Shown here: piece after piece, positions 41,611 through 49,404 of the stretch
Position numbering within the stretch: position 1 is the first letter of the stretch
How the letters are laid out: every line of letters begins with the position of its first letter
Assembly: GCF_021568775.1 (NCBI RefSeq)
Contig: NZ_JAKGSG010000035.1
Coordinates: forward strand, 81,688-145,687
Reading direction: 5' to 3'
Length of the DNA stretch: 64,000 bases
Source of the DNA: Antribacter soli
Lineage (GTDB): Bacteria; Actinomycetota; Actinomycetes; Actinomycetales; Cellulomonadaceae
The notes under the pieces: generated by a model
The model's input: only the letters and a program-made list of their open reading frames with translations
What the model was told of the DNA's origin: nothing
Database searches by the model: none
Translations under genes and position numbers: made by a program

Positions 41611-43836
41611 TCATCGCGCCGCCGCGACCGCCTCGCGCCCGAGCCGTTCCTGCTCCTCGGCGAGGATCGTCCGGGCGAGCGACGGCTCGGCGACGTCCAC
41701 CGCTGCCGACGACGTGTCGGAGATCTCGGACTGCCGCGCGAACTCCTCGAACAGCGCCGCCTTGGACCCGAGGATCTCCATCATCCGCTGGTCCACGGAG
41801 CGCTCGACGAGCAGGCGGTGCACCTGCACGGTCCGCGTCTGCCCCATGCGGTGCGCCCGCGCCACGGCCTGCGCCTCGATGGTGGGCTTGACCTGCGGCT
41901 CGCAGAAGATCACCACGGACGCCGCCTGGACGTTGAGGCCGACGCCGCCCGCGGTGATCTGGCTGACGAGCACGCGCGGCCCGTCGGGCTCGGCGAGCCG
42001 GTCGACCATCGCCTGCCGCTCCGGGACGGGCACAGAGCCCGTGAGCGGCCCCACCGCCTGCTCCCCCAGCACGCCCATGACCTGCTCGAGCACGGTCAGG
42101 AAGTACGAGAACACGATGACGCGCCGCCCGTTCGCCACGGCCTCCTCGACGAGCTCGCGCAGCCGCCGCAGCTTGGCGGAGTCGTCGGCGTCGGCCACGT
42201 CGAACGCGGCGCGGCGCATCGCCATGAAGTTGCCCGCCTCGACGGCGGCCCGGTAGGCGGCGCCGTCGGCCGGCCCGAACTGCTCCCACTCCTCCACCTG
42301 CACGAGCCCCGGCAGCTCGGTGAGCACGTCCTCCTGGTTGCGCCGCAGGTAGACGGGCGCGACGATCCGCCGGAACGCCTTGGCGCCCGACAGCCCTGCC
42401 TGCGCGTCGAGCTGCCGGGCCACCTCGGGCTGCAGGTAGCCGACCATCGCCTTGAACTCCGCGACCTTGTTCTCCATCGGGGTGCCGGACAGGAACAGGA
42501 CGCGCTCGGCCCGGTCCGACCAGGCCCGTACGGTCCGGCCCCGGATCGTCTCGGGGTTCTTCACGTAGTGCGCCTCGTCGACCACGAGCAGCGCGGGCCG
42601 CAGCGCCGGGTCGAAGGGCAGCCGCCCGAGCACCTCGAACGTGGTCACGCCCACGCCGCCCTCGGCGGCCCAGCGCGCGGCGGCGTCGTCGCGGTCGGCG
42701 CCGTGCATGACGACGGCGGGCAGCGCCGAGTGCTGCTCCACCTCGCGCGCCCAGTTCGTGACGACGCTCGCCGGGCACACCACGAGGTGGTGCGCGGGGC
42801 CTTCGGTGGTCGCCGTCAGGTGCGCCATGGTCGCGATGGACTGCATCGTCTTGCCGAGGCCCATCTCGTCGCCGAGGATCGTGCGGCGCTGCACCAGGGC
42901 GTACCGCGCGCCGAACACCTGGTACCCGCGCAGGGAGGCGCGCAGCAGGGACCGGTCCAGCGGCTGGGCCTCGACGCGTCGCACCACGTCCGCGGGCAGG
43001 CCACCCTCGGCGGCCTCGTGGTCGTCGCCCAGGTCGACGACCTGGCTCAGCAGCCCGTAGTACTCGGCGGAGCGCCGCTCGAAGTCGGCCCACACGTCGG
43101 CGGCCTCGGGAGGCTGGCCGACGGCGGAGCGCACCTCGCGCGCGGACGCGGCAAGTCCCGCGGTGCCCGCGTCGGCGACGGTCGCGGGCGCGCGTCCGCC
43201 GTCCGGCACTGCGTCTTCGCCGAGGACCGCCGCGAGCGCCGAGACCGCGGCGAACGACTCGCTCCGCCGCGAGGCCGGGGCGAAGAGGCGCCGCAGGCGG
43301 CTCGCGGCGAGGCCCGCGGCGTCCAGGTGCGGCGGGAGGCCGTCGACGAGGCGCTGCGCGAGGTCGAACCACCGGTACCGCGCCGCGGTGGAGACCCGGA
43401 ACGCGTACAGGGCCTGGACCAGTACGGTCGCGTACGGGTCGTCGGGGTCGACGTCGATGCGGAACCGCAGGTCACGGTCCGCCTGCTCCTCCAGGGTGCG
43501 CGCCGCGGCGACCGCCTGGCGCGCCGTGCCGTCCCCGATCCCGGCGGCGGTGAGGCGCTCGGTGCCCGCGACGAGGACCTGCGTGACGGTGTGGAAGCCC
43601 GCCTTCTCAAGGACGGAGACCCGCAGCCGCGGGCGCACCTCGGCGAGCGCCTCGACCGGGACGGCCCGCAGCTCGCCCCGGATCCGCACCTCGCGCGTCG
43701 CGCCGTACGCGTCGCGGACCCGGTCGCGCAACGGGGCGTCGGCGGACAGCAGGAGCCGGGCGTCGTCGAGCCGGGCGGTCGCCTCGGCGACCACGCGGCG
43801 CGCCGCGGCGGGCTTCCAGGCGGGTGAAGGAGTCAT
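41611..43836 (-). CDS. SNF2-family DEAD/DEAH-box ATPase (helicase-like)
   Basis: A 741-residue double-stranded-DNA translocase of the SNF2 superfamily. The N-terminal 300 residues include a helix-hairpin-helix-like stretch (LAAGIGDGTARQAV-type, near 97-112). The ATPase core has GYQVFGARYALVQRRTILGDEMGLGKT with Walker A at 322-330, DEAH at 420-423, SGTPMEN, and the C-terminal helicase motifs VSQITAGGVGLN and ARAHRMGQTR. It resembles RapA/HepA-like proteins but lacks a SWIM zinc domain. The ATG at 43836 gives MTPSPAWKP. The STAND gene follows; the pair may work together (inference). No nuclease domain is visible. Confidence 0.9.
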   Translation of the reverse strand: MTPSPAWKPAAARRVVAEATARLDDARLLLSADAPLRDRVRDAYGATREVRIRGELRAVPVEALAEVRPRLRVSVLEKAGFHTVTQVLVAGTERLTAAGIGDGTARQAVAAARTLEEQADRDLRFRIDVDPDDPYATVLVQALYAFRVSTAARYRWFDLAQRLVDGLPPHLDAAGLAASRLRRLFAPASRRSESFAAVSALAAVLGEDAVPDGGRAPATVADAGTAGLAASAREVRSAVGQPPEAADVWADFERRSAEYYGLLSQVVDLGDDHEAAEGGLPADVVRRVEAQPLDRSLLRASLRGYQVFGARYALVQRRTILGDEMGLGKTMQSIATMAHLTATTEGPAHHLVVCPASVVTNWAREVEQHSALPAVVMHGADRDDAAARWAAEGGVGVTTFEVLGRLPFDPALRPALLVVDEAHYVKNPETIRGRTVRAWSDRAERVLFLSGTPMENKVAEFKAMVGYLQPEVARQLDAQAGLSGAKAFRRIVAPVYLRRNQEDVLTELPGLVQVEEWEQFGPADGAAYRAAVEAGNFMAMRRAAFDVADADDSAKLRRLRELVEEAVANGRRVIVFSYFLTVLEQVMGVLGEQAVGPLTGSVPVPERQAMVDRLAEPDGPRVLVSQITAGGVGLNVQAASVVIFCEPQVKPTIEAQAVARAHRMGQTRTVQVHRLLVERSVDQRMMEILGSKAALFEEFARQSEISDTSSAAVDVAEPSLARTILAEEQERLGREAVAAAR

Positions 43837-43950
43837 CGGCCAGGCAGCGTACCGGGAACGTCTGACATGCCGGTTTCCAGCGGGTTGCCCCGGGCTGCAC
43901 AGAGATGACCCGGCCGGGACCGAGGCCGTCGCCGCGGCCCGGCGGACGGG

Positions 43951-43956
43951 TAGGTT
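43951..43956 (+). promoter_or_regulatory. -10 element for the PPOX gene (leaderless)
   Basis: TAGGTT ends 6 bases before the ATG at 43963. Confidence 0.5.
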
Positions 43957-43962
43957 GGCGGC

Positions 43963-44595
43963 ATGACCAGCCACGGAGGAGTGACCGTCACGTCCGTCGC
44001 CGAGCTCGAGGAGGTGGTCGGCCGGCCGCTCGCCGCGGCCCGCGGCAAGGTGCGCCCGGCGCTGCACGAGCTCGACCGGCAGTGGCTCGCGGCGTCGCCC
44101 CTGTGCCTCGTCGCGACGTCGGACGCCGAGGGCAACCTCGACGTCTCGCCGAAGGGCGACCCGGCCGGCTCGCTCGCCGTCGTGCTGGACGACTCGACGA
44201 TCGGCCTCCCCGAGCGCCCCGGCAACCGCCGCGCCGACGGCTTCCACAACCTGCTCGCGAACCCGCACGTCGGCCTGATCTTCCTCATTCCCGGCCGCGG
44301 CGACACGCTGCGTGTCAACGGGCGGGCCCGGATCGTGCGCGACGCCCCGTGGCTCGGAGAGCTCCAGGTGCGCCGGCACGTCCCGGCGATCGGCCTCGAG
44401 ATCGCCGTGGACGAGGTCTTCTACCACTGCTCCAAGGCGTTCCTGCGGTCGAAGGCCTGGGAGCACGAGGCGTGGGAGCCCGACGCCGCGCCCCGCCGCG
44501 CGGTCATCTCGCAGACCCTGGAGCGGCCGGGCGACACGCTCGAGACGCTGGACGCGTACTACGGCCCGGCCTACGCGGAGAAGATCTACGAGTGA
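43963..44595 (+). CDS. FMN-dependent PPOX-type flavoprotein
   Basis: A 210-residue pyridoxamine-phosphate-oxidase-fold protein of the actinobacterial MSMEG_1061-like group. The split-barrel FMN site includes SPLCLVATSDAEGNLDVSPKGDPAG near 45-68, then NRRADGFHNLLANPHVGLIFLIPG and the closing VNGRARIV. These proteins reduce or bind quinone-like or coenzyme F420-type compounds, but the specific reaction is not evident here. The start is leaderless. Its last codon and stop lie inside the first unit of a 92-bp tandem repeat array. Confidence 0.88.
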   Translation: MTSHGGVTVTSVAELEEVVGRPLAAARGKVRPALHELDRQWLAASPLCLVATSDAEGNLDVSPKGDPAGSLAVVLDDSTIGLPERPGNRRADGFHNLLANPHVGLIFLIPGRGDTLRVNGRARIVRDAPWLGELQVRRHVPAIGLEIAVDEVFYHCSKAFLRSKAWEHEAWEPDAAPRRAVISQTLERPGDTLETLDAYYGPAYAEKIYE

Positions 44596-44963
44596 GCCGG
44601 AGGTGCAGCGCAGGGTGGGTCCGCAGCGAAGCAAGGATCCCGCCCGCAGCGGAACCGCAGGCTCAGGCGTGAACCGGCATCGAGTGAGCCGGAGGTGCAG
44701 CGCAGGGTGGGTCCGCAGCGAAGCAAGGATCCCGCCCGCAGCGGAACCGCAGGCTCAGGCGTGAACCGGCATCGAGTGAGCCGGAGGTGCAGCGCAGGGT
44801 GGGTCCGCAGCGAAGCAAGGATCCCGCCCGCAGCGGAACCGCAGGCTCAGGCGTGAACCGGCATCGAGTGAGCCGGAGGTGCAGCGCAGGGTGGGTCCGC
44901 AGCGAAGCAAGGATCCCGCCCGCAGCGGAACCGCAGGCTCAGGCGTGAACCGGCATCGAGTGA
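44590..44963. repeat. Four identical 92-bp tandem repeats plus a 6-base remnant
   Basis: Units begin at 44590, 44682, 44774 and 44866, each opening GAGTGAGCCGG and ending CCGGCATC; the remnant GAGTGA starts at 44958. I read the four as identical. The first unit supplies the last Glu codon and stop of the PPOX gene. Each unit has terminal TGAGCC/GGCTCA and internal GGGTGGGTCC/GGATCCCGCCC inverted pieces, so it can fold. Ninety-two is not a multiple of three, so it is not coding. It fills the 400-base gap between two convergent genes; 44964-44995 shows nothing else. Confidence 0.95.
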
Positions 44964-44995
44964 CGCCTGCGCCGGCGTCGCCCCGAGCCGGCGCC

Positions 44996-45634
44996 TCAGG
45001 AGGCGCGGGCCTGGTCCACCACGTCGGGCGTCGTCGGCCCGATGACGTCGGGGGCGCCCTCTCCTGCCCACGCGCGGCCGTGGGCGACCCATCCCGTGCG
45101 GGTACCGGCGGCGCGCCCGGCCGCGACGTCCGCGTGCGCGGCGTCGCCGATCATCCACGCGTCCGCCGCCGTCCCGCCGAGGCGCTCGAGCGCGATCTCC
45201 ACCGGCCGCGGATCGGGCTTGGCGACACCCACCTCCTCGGAGACGACGACGGTGTCCACGAGCCGGTCGAGGCCCGTCCGCTCGATCTTGCCGCGCTGCT
45301 GGTGGCTGACGCCGTTCGTGACGATCCCGACCGGGTCGCCGCCCGCACGCAGCTCGGCGAGGAGGTCCGTCACGCCCGGGTAGAGCACGATGTGCCGCCG
45401 GATCCCGGCGCGCATCTCCTCGATCAGCCGCTCCACGGGCGTGGCACGGCCGAGCACGTCGCGCACCGTGGCTGCCACGGCGTCCTTCGGTGCGAACCCG
45501 CCGCCGTCGGCCTCGAGGATCGCGGCGAGGTCGGACGGACCGCCGTCGTGAGCCGCGACCGTCTCCACCGCCCAGGCCCGGAAGGCGCCGTCCCGGTCGA
45601 CGAGCGTGTTGTCAAGGTCGAAGAGCCAGATCAC
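44996..45634 (-). CDS. HAD-superfamily hydrolase
   Basis: A 212-residue HAD phosphatase. Motif I is FDLDNTLVDRD near residue 5, motif II IVTNGV near 108, the Lys is in VGVAKPDP near 144 and motif IV is MIGDAAHADV near 166. Subfamily I with an alpha-helical cap. Likely a small-molecule phosphatase; the substrate is unknown. Start GTG at 45634 is supported by TACTCT 7 bases upstream and no Shine-Dalgarno sequence (leaderless). It faces the tandem repeat array at its 3' end. Confidence 0.88.
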   Translation of the reverse strand: MIWLFDLDNTLVDRDGAFRAWAVETVAAHDGGPSDLAAILEADGGGFAPKDAVAATVRDVLGRATPVERLIEEMRAGIRRHIVLYPGVTDLLAELRAGGDPVGIVTNGVSHQQRGKIERTGLDRLVDTVVVSEEVGVAKPDPRPVEIALERLGGTAADAWMIGDAAHADVAAGRAAGTRTGWVAHGRAWAGEGAPDVIGPTTPDVVDQARAS

Positions 45635-45641
45635 GCGGGTG

Positions 45642-45647
45642 AGAGTA
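45642..45647 (-). promoter_or_regulatory. -10 element for the HAD gene (leaderless)
   Basis: On the minus strand TACTCT ends 7 bases before the GTG at 45634. Confidence 0.45.
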
Positions 45648-45888
45648 GCGGCCCCGCCGGTCCGGCGGGAGCGCCGTCCGGCCGGGCCTGCCACCGCCTG
45701 GCGCGGGCAACGAGCAGGTCCGCGACCAGTTACGGGCCTACGGGCTGACGACGCACTGACGCTCAGCCGCCGAGCAGCGCTGCGACCCGCTCCGCCATGG
45801 CGCGGGGACGCTCTGACGCGCGGTCCGACGGCGGTGCGGTTGCCCGGCACGCCCCCGCGCCAGCACCCACGGAGCGTGTGAGACTGCC
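45648..45888. other. Divergent gap with two gene-tail-like fragments
   Basis: A plus-strand frame ends GNEQVRDQLRAYGLTTH with TGA at 45757-45759, and four bases later a minus-strand frame ends AMAERVAALLGG with its stop at 45763-45765. Both read like protein C-termini meeting head-on but have no starts or bodies. They may be remnants of a deleted gene pair, or chance. Confidence 0.25.
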
Positions 45889-46974
45889 GTGGTGACGCGG
45901 ACGATCGGCGTGGAGGAAGAGCTGCTCCTGGTCGACTCCGATGGCGCCCCGACGACGAAGGCCCAGGTGATCCTGGACGCGGTGCAGGACGGGGACGGGC
46001 CGCTCGTGGCCGAGTTCATGGAGGAGCAGATCGAGACGGCGACCGCGCCGCACGCGTCGCTCACCGACCTCGACGCGGCGATCCGCGCGGGCCGCGCGGG
46101 CGCTCAGGCCGCCGCGAACCGGGCCGGCGCGCGCGTGGCCGCCCTCGCCACGTCCCCCCTGCCGTTCGTAGGCATCCCGATGAGCACGCGGCGCTACCTG
46201 GCCATCGGGGCGGAGTTCGGGCTCACGGCCCGCGAGCAGCTCACCTGCGGCTGCCACGTGCACGTTGCGGTCGCCGACGACGCCGAGGGCGTGGCGGTGC
46301 TCGACCGCATCGGGCCCTGGCTGGCGCCGCTGCTCGCCCTGTCGGCGAACTCCCCGTTCTGGCAGGGCCACGACTCCGGCTACGCGAGCTTCCGGTCCCA
46401 GGTCTGGGCCCGCTGGCCAACGACGGGACCCACGCGGACGTTCGGCACGCCGGAGGCTTACCACGCGACCGTCGACGCACTCCTCGCGACGGGCACCATC
46501 CTCGACCCCGCGATGATCTACTTCGACGCCCGGCTCTCCGCCCGGTACCCCACCGTCGAGATCCGCGTGGCCGACGAGTGCCTCGCCGTCGGCACCGCGA
46601 CGCTGCTGGCCGGGCTCGCCCGCGGGATCGTCGAGACCGCGGCCCGAGCGGCAGCCGACGGCGCCCCGCTGCCCGACGCCCCGCCCGAGCTGCTGCGCGC
46701 CGCCCACTGGCGGGCGGGCCGCTCGGGGCTGTCCGGCGGCCTGGTCGACCCCCGCACGTGGCGGCTCGCCCCCGCGCACGACGTCGTCGGCGCGCTCGTC
46801 GAGCACATCCGCGACGCCCTCGTGGACGCCGGCGACCTCGACGCCGTCACCGACCTGCTCGGCGCGCTGTGGTCCTCCGGCGACGGGGCGTCGCGGCAGC
46901 GCTCGTGGGCCGCGGACTCCGGCGGCGACCTCGGCGCCGTCGCGCGCCGGGCGGCGGACGCGCTTCTGGCGTGA
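45889..46974 (+). CDS. YbdK-type carboxylate-amine ligase (glutamate-cysteine ligase family 2)
   Basis: A 361-residue ATP-dependent ligase of the GCS2/YbdK family. The N-terminal RTIGVEEELLLVD, the CGCHVHVAV strand, ANSPFWQGHDSGYASFRSQVW and VEIRVADECLAV are family hallmarks. E. coli YbdK has weak gamma-glutamylcysteine ligase activity; in actinobacteria the physiological substrate is unclear. Start GTG 45889 or the adjacent GTG 45892; no strong Shine-Dalgarno sequence is visible. Divergent from the HAD gene. Confidence 0.9.
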   Translation: MVTRTIGVEEELLLVDSDGAPTTKAQVILDAVQDGDGPLVAEFMEEQIETATAPHASLTDLDAAIRAGRAGAQAAANRAGARVAALATSPLPFVGIPMSTRRYLAIGAEFGLTAREQLTCGCHVHVAVADDAEGVAVLDRIGPWLAPLLALSANSPFWQGHDSGYASFRSQVWARWPTTGPTRTFGTPEAYHATVDALLATGTILDPAMIYFDARLSARYPTVEIRVADECLAVGTATLLAGLARGIVETAARAAADGAPLPDAPPELLRAAHWRAGRSGLSGGLVDPRTWRLAPAHDVVGALVEHIRDALVDAGDLDAVTDLLGALWSSGDGASRQRSWAADSGGDLGAVARRAADALLA

Positions 46975-46995
46975 CACTCCCACGGGCACCTGCTG

Positions 46996-47123
46996 GTGGC
47001 CGGACGGAGCTCGGGGTGGCCGGACGGAGTGGCTACCTCGGCACGGCTTCCTGGCCGAAGTAGTCGCTTCGTCGGGCCACCGGGACGGTCCGTGCGGCGA
47101 GGTAGAGACTTCGTCCGGCGGCC
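46996..47123. repeat. Cluster of about 31-bp dispersed repeats, two direct and two inverted
   Basis: A truncated copy (46996-47009), a direct copy (47016-47046) and two inverted copies (47050-47080 and 47090-47123) share GTGGCCGGACG at one end and CTACCTCG near the other. The direct copy, read on the minus strand, shares TGCCGAGGTAG, a 4-base gap and TCCGTCCGG with the palindrome at 16999-17042. The copies can pair with one another into hairpins. They lie between the YbdK-type gene and the toxin-antitoxin pair. Confidence 0.7.
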
Positions 47124-47133
47124 GGCATCGCGA

Positions 47134-47152
47134 TGTTCTACGGTGTAGCACA
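47134..47152. promoter_or_regulatory. Toxin-antitoxin operator overlapping the antitoxin start
   Basis: TGTTCTAC, GGT, GTAGCACA is a 19-bp dyad with 7 of 8 matching half-site positions. Its last base is the A of the antitoxin ATG, so binding would block transcription and translation initiation together. Antitoxin autorepression is usual for this family. Confidence 0.6.
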
Positions 47153-47427
47153 TGACCGTTCTCGGGATCCGCGCGCTCAAGCAGAATGCCTCGGCTGTCG
47201 TCGCGCAGGCGGCTGCCGGCGAGACGATCACGATTACCGACCGTGGGCGGCCCGTCGCGCTGCTCGTCCCGATCCCGGACGACCCGCTCGAGCGTCTCGT
47301 CGCAGCGGCGCGGCGGCGCGGCACCATGCGCGGGCTTGGCGAGCTGCCTCCGTCGCGGCCCGACCGGACCGGCGGTCCGACGGCCACCGAGATCCTGCTC
47401 GCCATGCGCGACGAGGAGCGGTACTGA
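47152..47427 (+). CDS. Phd/YefM-family antitoxin
   Basis: A 91-residue antitoxin. The N-terminal DNA-binding Phd/YefM fold is seen in LGIRALKQNASAVVAQAAAGETITITDRGRPVALLVPI (about 4-41), and the C-terminal disordered, charged part (GGPTATEILLAMRDEERY) would bind the toxin. The toxin ATG follows its stop after one base. A dyad overlaps its start codon. Actinobacterial VapC toxins are often paired with Phd-type antitoxins. Confidence 0.93.
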   Translation: MTVLGIRALKQNASAVVAQAAAGETITITDRGRPVALLVPIPDDPLERLVAAARRRGTMRGLGELPPSRPDRTGGPTATEILLAMRDEERY

Positions 47428-47428
47428 G

Positions 47429-47833
47429 ATGCAGACGTGCGCCTACTTCGACACCGCAGCGCTCGTCAAGCTCGTCGTGTGGGAGCCTGAGAGCGCGGGG
47501 CTCCGCGCGTGGATTCGCGAGCAGGACGGTGCCACCTTGACCGTGACCTGCGACCTGTCACGCACTGAGCTGCTACGGACGATCGCCCGCAAGGACCCGG
47601 AAGCGATGGCCGACGCCCGACACCTCATCAGGTCGCTCACGATCGGCGAGGTGAGCCAGGACACCTTCGCCGCGGCCTCGCGGCTCGGGCCACCCGAGCT
47701 CCGGTCGCTGGACGCGATCCACCTGGCCTCGGCGCTCGAGCTGGGCGATGCTCTCGACGCGTTCGTCACGTACGACAAGCGGCTCGCGGAGGCCGCGACG
47801 ATGCTCGGCCTGCCGGTGGTGGCGCCCTCCTGA
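47429..47833 (+). CDS. vapC: VapC-family PIN-domain toxin ribonuclease
   Basis: A 134-residue PIN-domain RNase. The acidic metal-binding residues are Asp8 (YFDTAALVKL), Glu47 (SRTELLR), Asp95 (RSLDAIHLASAL) and Asp116 (FVTYDKRLAEAA), so the active site looks intact. VapC toxins usually cleave tRNA or rRNA and are neutralised by the partner antitoxin. It is coupled to the antitoxin with a one-base gap and converges on cydC. Confidence 0.93.
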   Translation: MQTCAYFDTAALVKLVVWEPESAGLRAWIREQDGATLTVTCDLSRTELLRTIARKDPEAMADARHLIRSLTIGEVSQDTFAAASRLGPPELRSLDAIHLASALELGDALDAFVTYDKRLAEAATMLGLPVVAPS

Positions 47834-47871
47834 CGCGCGCGGACCGCGCCAGCATTGACCCGACCCCACCG

Positions 47872-49404
47872 TCAGTCGAGGCGGAGCTCGATGACTCCGG
47901 GCGTCGAGCGCCACGTGCTCGGGAGCGAATGCATCGCGAGCAGAACGAAGGTCTCCCGCTGTCCCCGCAGGAGATCCAGTACTCGGGCACCCGTCGCCTC
48001 GTCGAGCGATGCGGTCGGCTCGTCGACCAGGAGGATGTCCGGGCGCACGGCAAGTGCTCGTGCGATGGCGAGCCGATGCACCTCTCCTCCGGAGAGCTCG
48101 CGACCGCCGGAGCCAACCGTCGTCTCCGGCTCGATGCCCGCCCGGACGAGATCAAGCGACTCCAGGTATACGCGGATGCCCTTGTCGGTCAGGTCGGGGT
48201 CGCCGAGTCGCAGGTTGTCTGCGACCGTCCCCGAGAAGATGTACTCGTCGGCGGCCACCAGGACCGTCCGAGGACGACGGCCAGCAGGCAGCTCCTCGGC
48301 CCGTGACGCGAGGGCACGGAGCAACGTGCTCTTGCCTGCTCCGGAGTGGCCTGTGATGACCATGACGTCACCGCGTCCGACCTCCCCCCGCACCTCGCGT
48401 GCCGGGCGGAACGGCATGGTGGGCAGCGCGTATCCGTCGAACGCGACTCTTGCGTCGTCCACATGGACCTCGACCGGGCTGACGAGCGACGGCTCGGCAT
48501 CCGTCCGAGCCAGTCGACTGCGCGCGGCCGCGCCGTCGCCGCGCGCCTCGATTCCCGCCTGGAGCTGGGACGCCGTGCTCATCGTCCCGATCGCCCACAG
48601 CGAGACGAGTGCGATGGCGGGCCCGCTCATCCCCCGCGACGCGCACGCCGCGAGCACCGCCACGACGGTGCCGACCACCAGCAGGTCGACCAGGGCACGT
48701 GCCGACGACCGCCTGGACCGGCGTCGCAGGCGCGCGGACTCGAGCCTGGCGACGCGCGCTCGGAAGCGATCGGCCAGCACCTCCACCGCTCCGATGGAGA
48801 CCATCTCGTCCCAGGCGTCGACGATCGTCACGACCTCGGTTCGAACCTGCCGGCGCGCGTCCTCCTCGTCCCCGGCGTGCGCTGCTCGGGCGACGAGGAC
48901 GGCGACCGTGAGCGTGAGGACGTACCCGCCGAGAAGGATGAGACCGGCGGCCGGCGAGCCCGCGACCATGGCTGCGAGGCCCGTGGCGATCAGAGTGCCC
49001 ACACCGGAGACGACCGGGCCGGTTCCCCTGACCAGGTCCATCCCGGCGCTGTCGGCGTCGGCCATGGCCTTGTCGAGTGACGCGCCCGACCAGGCGTCGG
49101 CCTCTGCGCTCGACATCGCGCCCAGCCGCGAGAAGTACGCGAGTCGCTGTTCGGTCACGCGCCGCAGGGCAGCCGTGTGCAGCAGCAGGCGTTGCCCGTA
49201 CCCGGCGGCGACCCGACCGAGCGCGAGGGTTCGGATGCCTCCGCTCGGCGCCACGTACGAGAAGGTGCTGAACGTGGTCGCCCCCGCGATCGCGCAAGCC
49301 GTGATGAACCAGCCGGAGTAGGCGATCAGCCCGCTGGAGCAGAGCTCGGCGACCACGGCCACGGCGAGACCGACCGGGACCGCCAGGCGATCACGTCGGC
49401 TCAC
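47872..49404 (-). CDS. cydC: ABC transporter subunit CydC
   Basis: Fused membrane/ATPase half of the CydDC thiol (cysteine/glutathione-type) and heme-linked exporter required for cytochrome bd assembly. About six spans occupy residues 1-300; the nucleotide domain has Walker A GHSGAGKST, signature LSGGE and Walker B ILLVDEPTASLD. The 510 residues are a little short for CydC. The start is GTG at 49404, overlapping the cydD stop (GTGA). Last gene of the MFS-cyd operon, converging on vapC. Confidence 0.93.
   Translation of the reverse strand: MSRRDRLAVPVGLAVAVVAELCSSGLIAYSGWFITACAIAGATTFSTFSYVAPSGGIRTLALGRVAAGYGQRLLLHTAALRRVTEQRLAYFSRLGAMSSAEADAWSGASLDKAMADADSAGMDLVRGTGPVVSGVGTLIATGLAAMVAGSPAAGLILLGGYVLTLTVAVLVARAAHAGDEEDARRQVRTEVVTIVDAWDEMVSIGAVEVLADRFRARVARLESARLRRRSRRSSARALVDLLVVGTVVAVLAACASRGMSGPAIALVSLWAIGTMSTASQLQAGIEARGDGAAARSRLARTDAEPSLVSPVEVHVDDARVAFDGYALPTMPFRPAREVRGEVGRGDVMVITGHSGAGKSTLLRALASRAEELPAGRRPRTVLVAADEYIFSGTVADNLRLGDPDLTDKGIRVYLESLDLVRAGIEPETTVGSGGRELSGGEVHRLAIARALAVRPDILLVDEPTASLDEATGARVLDLLRGQRETFVLLAMHSLPSTWRSTPGVIELRLD

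Noticed and set aside
44312..44764. 150-residue coding frame through the PPOX end and repeats
   Set aside because: It is out of frame with the PPOX protein, and the repeat period (92) is not a multiple of three.
44590..44963. CRISPR array
   Set aside because: The 92-bp units abut without spacers and are identical along their whole length; no cas genes are present.
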